Both the position numbers and the translations under genes were made by a program. Of a stretch of 52,578 bases of DNA, positions 6,842 through 16,145 are shown in pieces; position 1 is the stretch's first letter, and every line of letters begins with the position of its first letter. Below the pieces are notes generated by a model. The model saw nothing but the letters and a program-made list of their open reading frames with translations. It had not been told where the DNA came from and did no database searches. Origin of the DNA: Phycisphaerales bacterium (lineage in GTDB: Bacteria; Planctomycetota; Phycisphaerae; WQYP01); the NCBI GenBank assembly GCA_009781185.1, contig WQYP01000009.1:1-52578 (forward strand), read 5' to 3'.

Positions 6842-8500
6842 ATGCCCAAGCTGAGGATCGACAATCGCGAAGTGGAAGTGGCGGCGGGGACGACGCTCCT
6901 TGCGGCGGCGGCGAAGCTGGGTATCCGCATCCCGGCGCTCTGCCACCTCGAAGGCTGTGATGCTCAGACGTCGTGCCTGGTCTGTTTGGTGAAGGTGAAT
7001 GGCGGGTCGCGGCTCGTGCCGTCCTGTGCAACGGTGGCGGTGGAAGGCATGGTGGTGGAAAGCGAAACCGCGGAGGTGCGATCGTTCCGCAAGGCGGCGA
7101 TTGAACTGCTCCTGGCCGAACATGCCGGCGATTGCTACGCTCCCTGCGAGAATGTCTGCCCGGCACACATGGATATTCCGACAATGATGCGGAATATCGA
7201 GGCGGGCGATTTGCGGGCGGCGGTGGCGACGGTGAAAAAGGCCATTCCCCTGCCGGCGACGCTGGGACGGATTTGCCCGGAGCTTTGCGAAAAGGGATGC
7301 CGGCGGGCTTCTCGCGATGATTCGGTGAGCATCTGTTCGCTCAAGCGGTACGTGGGTGATAAGGATCTCGCAAAGGGGGGTGGGAATTCGCCGTATCTGC
7401 CGGAGTGCAAACCGGCGAGCGGCAAGAGCGTGGCGATCGTCGGCAGCGGTCCGGCGGGCCTTACGGCGGCGTGGTTCCTGCGGCAAAATGGACATGCGGT
7501 CACGCTGTTCGATGACCATCCCCTGCCCGGTGGTGCGCTGCGGTACGCCATCGCGGAGGAACTGCTGCCACGAGCGACGTTGAACGCGGAAATCGATTTG
7601 ATACGGGCGTTGGGTAGTGGGGAGGGGGTGACGTTCGTGATGAACACGCGTGTGGACGCCGGGAAAATGGCGGAATTGAAGCGGGATTTTGATGCGATTC
7701 TGCTGGCGGCAGGGCCGGTGGATCAAGAGAAGGCGGCGGCGTTGGGCGCCGATTACGTGGGCAAGGGAATCAAGGTGGATCGCAAGACCTTGCAAACGCA
7801 AGAGCCGAAGGTTTTCGCTGCGGGCAGCGCATTGATTCCATTACAGCACGCCATTCGCGCGGTGGCCGACGGAAAAAACGCTGCGAAACATATGCATGCG
7901 TTTCTGATCGCCGAGGCCCGTGAGCAAGGGGGGGGGGGCGAGTTTGCTTCGCGGATGGGACGGCTGACCGATGCGGAAATGGATCGCTTCTTCGCGGAGA
8001 CGCCGACATTTCCGCGAGAGATCCCGCATAGGGGAGGGGGGGGTGGAACGAAAGACGGACTGAGCGATTCCCAAGCGGTCCGCGAGGCGTCTCGCTGCGC
8101 CCATTGCGACTGCAGCAAACTGGATTCGTGCCGACTGCACGACGTGGCGATGAGCTATCAAGCCAATCCCGCCAGGTATCGTGGGACGCGTCGTGAGTTC
8201 CAGCGGCAAAGCGTGCACCCACTGATCGTCTACGAATCCGGCAAGTGCATTTTGTGCGGCTTGTGCGTGGCGATCGCGTCGCGGGCTGCTGAGCCGTTGG
8301 GTCTGACATTCATTGGACGTGGATTCAATGTGAAAGTGGGCGTACCGTTGAATGCGGAATTCAGCAAGGCGCTCGAACGCGTGGCGCGAGAGTGCGTGGC
8401 GGCGTGTCCGTCGGGAGCGCTGGATCTGCGATATGATGCACCGGCAGAGCGGGATGCCAATCCGCCAATCCGCCTTTCATTGCCGCAACTGCGGACGTAA
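6842..8500 (+). CDS. NuoG-like / GltD-like Fe-S flavoprotein
   Basis: 552 residues. The N-terminal 80 residues are a [2Fe-2S] ferredoxin as in NuoG/HydA (CDAQTSCLVC, then a Cys near PSCATV). Next come EHAGDC and CYAPCENVCPAHMDIP plus CPELCEKGC, the Fe-S dicluster region of GltD-type proteins. The FAD Rossmann motif is VAIVGSGPAGLTAAWFL (about 198-214). The NAD(P)H Rossmann domain that normally follows in GltD is missing: only about 40 residues separate AILLAAG (about 283) from KVFAAGSA (about 322). The C-terminal part has CAHCDCSKLDSC and a further ferredoxin-like pair (CILCGLC and CVAACPSGAL). NADH would be handled by the preceding NuoF-like partner and electrons passed to this FAD. The nearest analogies are SfrAB/NfnAB-type complexes. 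G tracts lie at 7928-7938 and 8036-8043. Confidence 0.88.
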   Translation: MPKLRIDNREVEVAAGTTLLAAAAKLGIRIPALCHLEGCDAQTSCLVCLVKVNGGSRLVPSCATVAVEGMVVESETAEVRSFRKAAIELLLAEHAGDCYAPCENVCPAHMDIPTMMRNIEAGDLRAAVATVKKAIPLPATLGRICPELCEKGCRRASRDDSVSICSLKRYVGDKDLAKGGGNSPYLPECKPASGKSVAIVGSGPAGLTAAWFLRQNGHAVTLFDDHPLPGGALRYAIAEELLPRATLNAEIDLIRALGSGEGVTFVMNTRVDAGKMAELKRDFDAILLAAGPVDQEKAAALGADYVGKGIKVDRKTLQTQEPKVFAAGSALIPLQHAIRAVADGKNAAKHMHAFLIAEAREQGGGGEFASRMGRLTDAEMDRFFAETPTFPREIPHRGGGGGTKDGLSDSQAVREASRCAHCDCSKLDSCRLHDVAMSYQANPARYRGTRREFQRQSVHPLIVYESGKCILCGLCVAIASRAAEPLGLTFIGRGFNVKVGVPLNAEFSKALERVARECVAACPSGALDLRYDAPAERDANPPIRLSLPQLRT

Positions 8501-8566
8501 AGGCACGCTCCGCGGCGTCGCAAACATTCGCGGCTCCCTTTTATGAAATCAACATCAGGAGTTATT

Positions 8567-9922
8567 ATGTCCACATCTTCCTCCACGAAACTCCGTTACG
8601 CGGTTGTCGGACTTGGCGCTCGCGTCACGATGTACACCGACGCCATCGCCGATCCGAATCAGTTCCAGGATCGAGCTCTGCTCGTTGGTTTCTGCGATAC
8701 CTCGCGTGTTCGCATGGAGTACCACCTTCGGCGGCTCAAGGGCAAATTCGCTCATCCGTCCGTCCCGATCTACGCGGCTGACGATTTTGATCGCATGATT
8801 CGAGAGACTAAACCTGACGCCGTGATCGTCACGACGCCGGACGGGTTTCATCATTACTATGCAATCAAGGCGATGGAACTGGGTTGCGATGTCGTGGTGG
8901 AAAAGCCGTTGACGATCGATGCGGAGAAATTGAATGCTCTGCTTGATGCCCAGAAACGCACTGGCCGAAATATCCGCGTCACGCACAACATGCGTTATAC
9001 CTACGCAGCGTCGAAGCTTCGTGAGATCGTAGCTTCCGGGCGGATTGGTAAGCCGTTGATGGTCGATCTGCAATGGATGCTCGACACCGCGCACGGCGCC
9101 GACTATTTCCGCCGCTGGCACCGGGATAAGCACATTTCCGGCGGCCTGCTGCTTCATAAGGCTTCGCATCATTTCGATGCGGTGAATTGGTGGATCAACT
9201 CCTATCCGCAAACCGTCTTCTGCATGGGCGAGCTTAAATTCTACGGCAAAAAAAATGCTGAAAACCGCGGCGAAAAGTACACGTACTCCCGCTACACCGG
9301 CGTTCCGGAGGCGAAAAACGATCCGTTCGCGTTTTTCCTGAATACGCCGGAGACGAAAGGGCTTTACCTCGGCGCCGAGAAGGAGTCCGGCTACATTCGC
9401 GATCGCAACGTCATGGGCGAACCCGTCACCGCGGAAGATACCATCTCGGTTTCCGCGAAATATAAAAATGGAGTAATCTTCAATTATTCGCTGGTGGCGT
9501 ATTGTCCATGGGAAGGCATGCGAGTCGCGATCACCGGCACCAAAGGCCGCGCCGAACTCTTCCAACAACACGGCACCCAATTCATCACCGGCCAGACCGA
9601 CGAAGAACGTGCCGCCGAAGAAAAACAGCAATCCGCTAACGACCGCTTCCTTCGCGTCATTCCCATGTTCGGTGTGCCGGAAGATGTTCCCCTTGTCAGC
9701 CGCGGCGGCTCGCACGGCGGCAGCGACAAAGATATCCTCGAGCGCATTTTCCTCCCCAATCCGCCTGCCGATCCTTTACATCGCGACGCCACGCACATCG
9801 ACGGCGCTGCCGCGTGTCTTGTGGGTATTGCGGCGAATCGGTCGATCGAGACCGGTCAGCCGGTGCATTGCGATGATCTTGTGCATTTGCCTGCACTGTA
9901 CGATTTTTCGAACAGGCTCTAA
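8567..9922 (+). CDS. Gfo/Idh/MocA family oxidoreductase
   Basis: 451 residues. The N-terminal Rossmann fold shows YAVVGLGARVTMYTDAI and the family motif VVEKPLTID around residue 120, where the Lys is the conserved catalytic or substrate residue. The C-terminal half has GGLLLHKASHHFDAVNWW, typical of the substrate-binding beta-sheet domain. These enzymes oxidise or reduce sugars and inositols with NAD(P). The substrate cannot be read from sequence; nearby polysaccharide lyase and esterase genes make a sugar or uronate likely. The start at 8567 is preferred over ATG 8543 because AGGAG lies at 8557-8561. No signal peptide, so it acts in the cytoplasm. It is separated from the redox cluster by 66 nt and is probably a separate unit. 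Confidence 0.88.
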   Translation: MSTSSSTKLRYAVVGLGARVTMYTDAIADPNQFQDRALLVGFCDTSRVRMEYHLRRLKGKFAHPSVPIYAADDFDRMIRETKPDAVIVTTPDGFHHYYAIKAMELGCDVVVEKPLTIDAEKLNALLDAQKRTGRNIRVTHNMRYTYAASKLREIVASGRIGKPLMVDLQWMLDTAHGADYFRRWHRDKHISGGLLLHKASHHFDAVNWWINSYPQTVFCMGELKFYGKKNAENRGEKYTYSRYTGVPEAKNDPFAFFLNTPETKGLYLGAEKESGYIRDRNVMGEPVTAEDTISVSAKYKNGVIFNYSLVAYCPWEGMRVAITGTKGRAELFQQHGTQFITGQTDEERAAEEKQQSANDRFLRVIPMFGVPEDVPLVSRGGSHGGSDKDILERIFLPNPPADPLHRDATHIDGAAACLVGIAANRSIETGQPVHCDDLVHLPALYDFSNRL

Positions 9923-9954
9923 AATGACGGTTTTGCCTCCCATTGGAGCCCTTT

Positions 9955-10698
9955 GTGTCACAGATTGCACCTGTCATTGACGTCTCGGTCATTGCGCCGG
10001 CGTTTAACGAAATCGATAACGTCGAGCCGCTCGTGGAGCGAATCCGCGAGGTCTTTTCGCCTACGGGCCTGGTGTACGAAGCTGTCATCGTCGACGATTG
10101 TTCCACCGATGGTACCCGTGAGAAACTCCTGATGCTGGCGGCAAAATATCCATGGCTCCGCGTCGTGGCGCTCAACAAAAATTCCGGGCAGACCGCGGCG
10201 ATGGACGCCGGCTTCCGACATGCCAGGGGGCGGGTATTCGGTACTGTCGATGCGGACATGCAAAACGATCCCGCGGAGATTGTGCGTCTGATGACTTTCC
10301 TGGGGCCGGATGTTGATATGGTTAACGGTTGGCGAAAGGACCGGGCTGACAAAAATAAATTCATGCGGGAAGTTCAGACCCGGATCGCCAACGGCATCCG
10401 CAACAGGCTCTCGAACGACGACATCAAAGACTCCGCCTGCGGCCTCAAAGTCTACAAGCGAGAGTGCCTCGAAAACCTCACGCTCTACAAAGGCATGCAC
10501 CGCTTCTTCCCGACCCTCGTCCGCATGCGCGGCTTCAAGGTCATCGAAGTTCCCATCTCCCACAGCGCCCGCCTCACCGGGACGACGAAGTACAAGTTCG
10601 GCTCACGCGTTTTCCGGGCGTTCGTCGATCTGCTCGCGGTACGCTGGATGAAGAAACGCGTCATCCGCTACACCGCCAGCGATATCACTCCCAAATAG
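9955..10698 (+). CDS. Glycosyltransferase family 2, dolichol-phosphate-mannose synthase-like
   Basis: 247 residues from GTG 9955, which has GGAG at 9945-9948 at normal spacing; TTG 9943 is also in frame. The fold opens with DVSVIAPAFNEIDNVEPLVE, then VIVDDCSTDGT, NSGQTAAMDAGFRHA and the metal-binding DADMQNDP. This is the GT-A pattern of polyprenyl-phosphate sugar transferases. There is no C-terminal membrane anchor, so it resembles the short soluble type. It likely moves a sugar from a nucleotide donor to a lipid carrier or glycan. It follows the Gfo/Idh gene by 32 nt and may be cotranscribed, and it is convergent with the lyase gene. Confidence 0.88.
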   Translation: MSQIAPVIDVSVIAPAFNEIDNVEPLVERIREVFSPTGLVYEAVIVDDCSTDGTREKLLMLAAKYPWLRVVALNKNSGQTAAMDAGFRHARGRVFGTVDADMQNDPAEIVRLMTFLGPDVDMVNGWRKDRADKNKFMREVQTRIANGIRNRLSNDDIKDSACGLKVYKRECLENLTLYKGMHRFFPTLVRMRGFKVIEVPISHSARLTGTTKYKFGSRVFRAFVDLLAVRWMKKRVIRYTASDITPK

Positions 10699-10721
10699 CC
10701 TTACGTTTCCGCGCAAGGCAA

Positions 10722-12803
10722 TTACAGCGTCTCATCCTTCCCGCCGATGGTGATTTTTCCGCCGACGCGATCCAGCGTGAATCGAATCGTTGTTCCTTCC
10801 ACCTGCACGACCATCTCGTTGCCTTCACGCTTGGCGTTTGCGGATGGCGCGATGTTGACCGTTGCGTCGGTGGCGGTGAGCACGTGTAGGAAGTAATCGA
10901 ACGTTGCTGGCGTAGTCGCGGTGACTTCCATGCGGCAGTCCGGGGCTCGGTTGAAATCGTGTGTCTGCGGGAACTGTTTTCCGCCGTAGCTGTAGAGGTT
11001 CTCACCGTGGAAAAGCTCCACCGCGGTGGCCGTTGGCGAGAGTGTTTGGACGAACAGTCGCCCTTTGCCCTGCGTTACTACCCAATGCTCGCCGTGCTTC
11101 TCCGGCACACTCATCGGTTGAAGCACGAACTTCTTTTTGAACGTTGGATTTGTCGATTCCACGCGGTCGAAAATGACGAACGTTCCAGGACGGATGTAGA
11201 CAATTTGGCGTGTTACGCATTTAGCTTTTTTGGGTGAATAGGATTTTGTGAAATCGCCTGCGGTGTAGAGGTAGCTGCCGCGGTCCTGGTATGCGGTGAT
11301 CTGGCCGCGATCCATGAGGTCACGGTTCTTGTGCCACGCAGGCGCATCGAGCACACCGGCGTTGACGCCAGTGTCCGGTCTGTAGGGGTAGAGTTGTCCA
11401 CCGTCGTTTTCGGCGGGCCTGGCCGGGAAGCCGCGAACGGCCCAGGTTTCCGAGGGGTCTTCGATCAGCAGGGAGTTATGAGCAATTGTTCGCACGTAAT
11501 AATTGATGATATGCGATTCAGTCCATCCGGCGTAATGGCCGCCGTCGCCGAGAAGTTCGTCGTGTTTAAAGATCATGAAATGGCCGTTGTCGAGGTGCTG
11601 GTGCGCGGTGAACTGCCGACCGCACTTGAAGAAAAAGTGCGAGGCGTCGTCCTTCCACGAACTGCGAGCATAAACATATCCGGCGGCGGGGCTCCAGTGG
11701 GAGAGCTTGAAAGCGTCCAAATCGCCGGCTTTTACCGTCGTGTCGTTCCAAAAGAAATCCATGAACGCATCGCAGGCAATCGCCGGCCTGGGCGTCTGCA
11801 GATTGTACGCATGCACCGCCTGGCAGACCGGATCGTTGCGGTGCAGGCCGACGATAATGCGGCGTGTTGTCAGGTCCTTGTCGCGTTCGTGTTTGGCGTA
11901 TTTTCCGCCGCCGTCGCCCATCGGGATCGGGCGTCGTGAGAGTTCGCTTGCCGTTACACTTGGCATGCCATTCACTGCCGGTACCGATGTGGGCTGCATG
12001 AGTGGCGGGAAGAATTCGAACATCGCCGCGATAGGTCGCTGCTGGTAAAACTCCGGAGCCGGCGCATAGTAGTCCAGTCCCTCGACCGTTCTGGCCACTT
12101 CGCAGAACCACATCCAGTCGAAGAGCCAGTAATGAATGTAATAGCCTTCCGCCCATCCGCCGCCGCCGCCCGCGAGCTTCAAAGCCGGCACCGCGATTTC
12201 CAAATAATCCCGCTCAAGATTCTTCAAGATCGTCTGAGCCTCCGGATCATCATGCATCAGCGCATAGCCGGCCAGCCCGTAGCCCCAGTGCTTGTAGCCG
12301 TACCATCCGTTATGAAACGGCGACGTTTCGGAGTCATGATTCGCATCAATCGTCGCGTGCACATATTTTCGAAAACGCTCCCGTTCCTCCGGCATCCAGA
12401 GATCGTGACACAAGTCGTACGCGATGGCGCATTTCGCCAGATCGTAGCCGAACGTCACGTGGCCGGACTTGATGGGCTGATCCACGAAATTTTTGAGCAC
12501 CAGATCGACCACCATTCGCCCCTCCTGCTTGCTCGCTTCGCCCAGGGCATACGCCACGCCCAGCCCGAGCATTTTGGCTTGCAACTCATAACCGTTGGCT
12601 TGCACCCATGCCTCCTCCGGCACATTTCTGGCGTAATCGACCATCCGCCGATACGCCTCCGGACGCTCCGTTGCCAGCTTTCGCATCTGCTCGCGTGAGC
12701 CGAACAGACGCGGATGCTCCTTGCTGATAGGCCGGCGGTTGGCGTCGAAAGCATCGCACTTTTGGGAGAGGGTAGTCTTGGTTGACGATGTGGTTGTGGC
12801 CAT
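10722..12803 (-). CDS. Heparinase II/III-family polysaccharide lyase
   Basis: 693 residues. The N-terminal half is helical, as in the alpha-toroid of these lyases (HPRLFGSREQMRKL, then FHNGWYGYKHWGYGLAGYAL). The central heparinase II/III-like beta part shows YARSSWKDDASHFFFKCG and AHQHLDNGHFMIFKHDELL, with the His and Tyr residues expected for catalysis. Such enzymes cleave uronate-containing polysaccharides by beta-elimination. No signal peptide is visible, so it may act on imported oligosaccharides in the cytoplasm; that point is uncertain. The start has AAGGA a few nt upstream. It lies downstream of the CBM9-esterase genes on the same strand. The exact polysaccharide lyase family cannot be set by eye. 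Confidence 0.8.
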   Translation of the reverse strand: MATTTSSTKTTLSQKCDAFDANRRPISKEHPRLFGSREQMRKLATERPEAYRRMVDYARNVPEEAWVQANGYELQAKMLGLGVAYALGEASKQEGRMVVDLVLKNFVDQPIKSGHVTFGYDLAKCAIAYDLCHDLWMPEERERFRKYVHATIDANHDSETSPFHNGWYGYKHWGYGLAGYALMHDDPEAQTILKNLERDYLEIAVPALKLAGGGGGWAEGYYIHYWLFDWMWFCEVARTVEGLDYYAPAPEFYQQRPIAAMFEFFPPLMQPTSVPAVNGMPSVTASELSRRPIPMGDGGGKYAKHERDKDLTTRRIIVGLHRNDPVCQAVHAYNLQTPRPAIACDAFMDFFWNDTTVKAGDLDAFKLSHWSPAAGYVYARSSWKDDASHFFFKCGRQFTAHQHLDNGHFMIFKHDELLGDGGHYAGWTESHIINYYVRTIAHNSLLIEDPSETWAVRGFPARPAENDGGQLYPYRPDTGVNAGVLDAPAWHKNRDLMDRGQITAYQDRGSYLYTAGDFTKSYSPKKAKCVTRQIVYIRPGTFVIFDRVESTNPTFKKKFVLQPMSVPEKHGEHWVVTQGKGRLFVQTLSPTATAVELFHGENLYSYGGKQFPQTHDFNRAPDCRMEVTATTPATFDYFLHVLTATDATVNIAPSANAKREGNEMVVQVEGTTIRFTLDRVGGKITIGGKDETL

Positions 12804-12876
12804 GAGAAGTTCCTTATCAAAACGACGACCTTATCCATCGTCGCATGATTTTGTGATCTCGACAACTTCGCAACTT

Positions 12877-13365
12877 TTATTTTTGTGATTTGCGTTGCAT
12901 TTGGAATGTGCCTTGGTCGAAGGTGGAGTCGTAGGTGCAGATGAATTTTTCAGCATCGACGGTGCCGGTGTAGGTATAGGTGCCGCCCTTGAGGAAGCCG
13001 AGGTTTTCTTTGCCGTGGAATTGCCAGACGGTGGGGGGGGGACTGCGGTCGGAGATGTGGAAGACGCAGACGGACTTGTCATCGGAGCCGAACGGGTTTT
13101 GTGAGACGAAGCTGGCGTGGTAGTTGCCGTCGGGCGTCTTTTCGATGATGGCGGTGAGGCGTCCGCTAAGCGGTTTGGATTTACTGTTCCAGGTACCTTC
13201 CCAGGCGCCGGCGAAAAGATCGGCGGGCTCAGTAGATGAAACTTCGCTGCGGAATCCTGCCGGCGTAGCCGTGCAGCCGGGCGTCTTTCCGATAAGCCAC
13301 ACCGCCACAACAGCAAGCACAATCAGAATGACTACAGAAAAAGATCGGCCTTTTTTCAGCATCAT
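12877..13365 (-). CDS. Small membrane-anchored protein of unknown function
   Basis: 162 residues from the ATG at 13365, which overlaps the stop of the esterase gene (ATGA), so the two are translationally coupled. An N-terminal hydrophobic segment (VVILIVLAVVAVWLIG) is followed by a beta-rich domain with motifs AGAWEGTWNSKSKPLSG, GNYHASF and YTYTGTVDAEKFICTYDS. This pattern resembles small lipocalin-like or TIGR-type secreted domains common in planctomycetes, but I cannot name a family. A C tract on the coding strand (13033-13041 on the + strand as G9) encodes three prolines. Probably periplasmic. Confidence 0.65.
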   Translation of the reverse strand: MMLKKGRSFSVVILIVLAVVAVWLIGKTPGCTATPAGFRSEVSSTEPADLFAGAWEGTWNSKSKPLSGRLTAIIEKTPDGNYHASFVSQNPFGSDDKSVCVFHISDRSPPPTVWQFHGKENLGFLKGGTYTYTGTVDAEKFICTYDSTFDQGTFQMQRKSQK

Positions 13366-15482
13366 GGCTTCACCCGCTTCTGTTCCAACATCCACTGATA
13401 TAAGTCCTCTCGCACATACGTCCGTGCCGCGATTGTATGCCCCGCGCCCGGATAGACCGTCATTTGCACTTTTCCGCCAAGTTGCTTGAGCGACTCCACG
13501 CCCACTCGGTCCGCCTCAAATGGCACCACGTCATCCGCATCTCCGTGGAACACCCAGGTCGGCAGATTTTTGAGCCGTGCCATGTCCGCCGCATCACCGA
13601 TTCCGCAGAGCGGCACCAGAGCCGCGAAACGATCGGGATACCACATCGCGGTCATCCAAGCCCCGTGTCCGCCCATCGATTGGCCCGTTAAAATGACCCG
13701 ATCCGCATCCACCCGATACGTCTTGGCCACCTCGTCCAGCACACTCTTCACCAGCATCGGGTCCCACCGATTCGTGGGACACTGCGGCGTTACCAGTATG
13801 AACGGCAATTCCGCATGCTCCGCCAGATATTTCCATATCCAATTGTTCTTCTCCACCATCTCTCGTTTTTCCGTTTGCTGACCCGATCCATGCAGATACA
13901 CAATTACCGGGAATTTCTTTTCCTTTGCCCGGTCGTACTCCGCCGGGGTCCGCACAAAATACGTGTACGCCTGTTTCTCCCCCAAGCGATTCTTCAACTC
14001 GTACCACCAGACCGCATTGCGAGTCTGCGGTCCTGTCCGCATCACCGCGGGTTCTTTCATGTCCTGGCTTTCTGCCATTCCAGCCAGAATAACCGCTCCG
14101 CGATCGGAACTTGTCATGATCTCCCGGAATCCATACTTCATTTCTCTGCTCAAGATTCCTTCGTGTTTTTTCACCACTGCCGCCGGAATGCCCAGTTCGT
14201 CGGGAAACACAAACTCTTTCATTCCCATCTCCACCGCCCGCCAATCGCCCAGCGGCTTGGGCGAGCAGTACAGCGTCACATACCGCACATCGCTTTCACC
14301 ATGCTCCCCGTGAATTTCCACGACCGCTCCATATTGCCCCGGCTTGCTCGCTCGCTTCACCTCCTGAAACGCCGCATCAAAATACCGCGTTCGCACCCTG
14401 TATTCCCCGACCGCCGCCCGCACCGCTTCCGCATCCACAAAATCACCGCTCGGCAACACGCTGCCGGAAAACACATACGGGTTGAACCGAAACTCCGCGT
14501 TCCGAAGCACCTGCTCCCGCGAATACTCCGGCTTGGCCAATTCGATCCCCCCCACAGCCTTCCCGTTCCGCAGCACCGTCAAAGGTCCGTAAAGCCCTTC
14601 CTGAGGCATCGGCAACTCCAACACCGTCCGCCCGGCCCCCGTCTGCTCCGCCAGCACCCGCCCGTGCTCGTCTCGCACAGCATAACGATTCCGCTCTTCT
14701 TTCCCTGCGTCCGTAATCCAAATCCGTGCACCTTTGTATCCGACATATGTCCCATTGTCCCCCAACGTCACCGGCTTGGAAGGCTTCGCCGCCAGGCGCA
14801 CACGCTCCACCAACTCCGGATGTTCCACCACCTTGCTCGCCGCCCCCCAGCGATACACCGCCTTACCCTTCAGCGAGAAGCGATTATTCACCTGCAACCC
14901 CAGCGTAAACTCCTTACCCAGCTCCGCACTGCCAAGCAATTGCACCAACGGCAGCACGCCTCCCACGAAGTATCCGTCCGCCGTCTCCCCCACCGTTATA
15001 TGCGACACATCTACGCTCTTCGCTCCTTTCTCCTTTCGTAAGTCCTCAATCTGCGATCGCAATGCCCATCTCCCCGCTTTTGCGTCTATGCCAGGCTTAA
15101 TGGCCAGGCGAATCTGTTCTTCCGGCGACTTCGCATCCGCCACGATCACCTCGACAGAGTCACCTTCCCACAACCGTTCATTCTCCGCATAAATCGGTGT
15201 TGAATCATGCACCGTAAACAGAAAAACAAGCCCCTCCTCTGTCCACCCCAATCGCGCCGTTGGCCCCACATCCGCATTCCCCACCGCATGCGGCGGCATC
15301 TCCGACATCACCTCAATTCTCAATCCCCGCTCCCCCCATCCCCACCCATTCCTCTCATTCCCATCCATCTTCAATCCTGCCAAATATGGCAGATCATGCA
15401 CCTTTCCCCCATCCTGCCTCCCCCCACATCCAAGCATGACCAACAACAACCAAAAGCACCCAATTGCCGCGATCGCCTTCAT
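13362..15482 (-). CDS. CBM9-like lipoprotein with alpha/beta-hydrolase (esterase) domain
   Basis: 706 residues. The N-terminus is a lipoprotein signal (FWLLLVMLGCGG). Residues about 30-230 look like a family 9 carbohydrate-binding-type domain (GPTARLGWTEEGLVFLFTVH, WEGDSVEVIV). A middle beta-rich region follows. The C-terminal 230 residues are an esterase of the PHB depolymerase/dienelactone hydrolase kind: VIVYLHGSGQ as oxyanion region, GQSMGGHGAWM with the nucleophile Ser, WVFHGDADDVVPFEAD with the acid Asp, and a final His in GAGHTIA. It probably removes acyl groups from polysaccharides at the cell surface. GGAGG lies just before the ATG. It leads a short operon with the 162-residue protein and possibly the lyase. 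Confidence 0.82.
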   Translation of the reverse strand: MKAIAAIGCFWLLLVMLGCGGRQDGGKVHDLPYLAGLKMDGNERNGWGWGERGLRIEVMSEMPPHAVGNADVGPTARLGWTEEGLVFLFTVHDSTPIYAENERLWEGDSVEVIVADAKSPEEQIRLAIKPGIDAKAGRWALRSQIEDLRKEKGAKSVDVSHITVGETADGYFVGGVLPLVQLLGSAELGKEFTLGLQVNNRFSLKGKAVYRWGAASKVVEHPELVERVRLAAKPSKPVTLGDNGTYVGYKGARIWITDAGKEERNRYAVRDEHGRVLAEQTGAGRTVLELPMPQEGLYGPLTVLRNGKAVGGIELAKPEYSREQVLRNAEFRFNPYVFSGSVLPSGDFVDAEAVRAAVGEYRVRTRYFDAAFQEVKRASKPGQYGAVVEIHGEHGESDVRYVTLYCSPKPLGDWRAVEMGMKEFVFPDELGIPAAVVKKHEGILSREMKYGFREIMTSSDRGAVILAGMAESQDMKEPAVMRTGPQTRNAVWWYELKNRLGEKQAYTYFVRTPAEYDRAKEKKFPVIVYLHGSGQQTEKREMVEKNNWIWKYLAEHAELPFILVTPQCPTNRWDPMLVKSVLDEVAKTYRVDADRVILTGQSMGGHGAWMTAMWYPDRFAALVPLCGIGDAADMARLKNLPTWVFHGDADDVVPFEADRVGVESLKQLGGKVQMTVYPGAGHTIAARTYVREDLYQWMLEQKRVKP

Positions 15483-15537
15483 CTTGCCTCCATCATATGA
15501 ATCATCTGGATGGCCTATTGTTCATTTGTGGACCGTC

Positions 15538-15560
15538 ACCCCGCAAAGCGGGGTCGCTAC
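15538..15560. repeat. Palindromic repeat, GACCCCGC family
   Basis: CACCCCGCAAAGCGGGGTCG is the inverse complement of GACCCCGCTTTGCGGGG found at 25406, 36308 and 41266. It lies in the short gap between the esterase gene and the secreted protein gene and could act as a terminator or REP-like element. Confidence 0.75.
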
Positions 15561-16132
15561 TTGGCTATTTTCGTGTAGTCCATCACCTGTTGGGTCGTTA
15601 TCATTTTCTCCGGCTTCTCTACGTCCACGACGAGTTGTACCAGGCCGCCGGGGATATCCTTCGATATCCAGTACTTCACCTTTGCCGACACCGTTTTAGC
15701 TTCCACGTTGCTTGACTCTATCGTGGTGTACTCATATTTCGTGGCTTCCACCTTTTTGCCCTTGACCTCCACCGACTCCTTCGATTCTTTCATCTCCACA
15801 ATCTTGGGCTTGGGCTTGTCCGTGTCCAACAGGATGCGTGGCAACCCTACGAGTTCCTTCTCTATCTTCGCGGGAATCTGCACGTTCGTTGGGGACGATA
15901 CCTGCCTGCCGAGCGTTACCGTGACGGAAATCATCACATGCTCCGGCGTGACTTCCACCAACGTCTCCTTCTGGGCCACTGATTCCGCTTCGTTCGTCTG
16001 GCTGATCATGGTTGTCACGCTCGATCCGGGCCCGCAGGCGGCCCACGCTTCGTAAACCGGATTGGCAACCATCTCCGCAAATCCCGTCGCGGACAACAAA
16101 CCCACAAACAAACCGATCAAGAGTGTTCGCAT
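15557..16132 (-). CDS. Secreted protein of unknown function
   Basis: 191 residues with a cleavable signal (MRTLLIGLFVGLLSATGFAE). The mature part is beta-rich and Val/Lys-rich (TPEHVMISVTVTLGRQV, KVKYWISKDIPGGLVQLVVD), compatible with a small periplasmic beta-sandwich. No recognisable catalytic motif. Related proteins seem to be common as lone secreted proteins in planctomycetes, which is an impression only. AGGA stands upstream of the ATG. It is divergent from the LigB-like gene; the 79-bp gap between them carries a promoter-like sequence for the + strand. Confidence 0.65.
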   Translation of the reverse strand: MRTLLIGLFVGLLSATGFAEMVANPVYEAWAACGPGSSVTTMISQTNEAESVAQKETLVEVTPEHVMISVTVTLGRQVSSPTNVQIPAKIEKELVGLPRILLDTDKPKPKIVEMKESKESVEVKGKKVEATKYEYTTIESSNVEAKTVSAKVKYWISKDIPGGLVQLVVDVEKPEKMITTQQVMDYTKIAK

Positions 16133-16145
16133 GTTATTCCTTTCA

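Noticed and set aside
13815..15041. 408-residue + strand frame opposite the CBM9-esterase
   Set aside because: His/Arg/Pro-rich translation typical of antisense shadow; the minus-strand gene has signal peptide and catalytic motifs.
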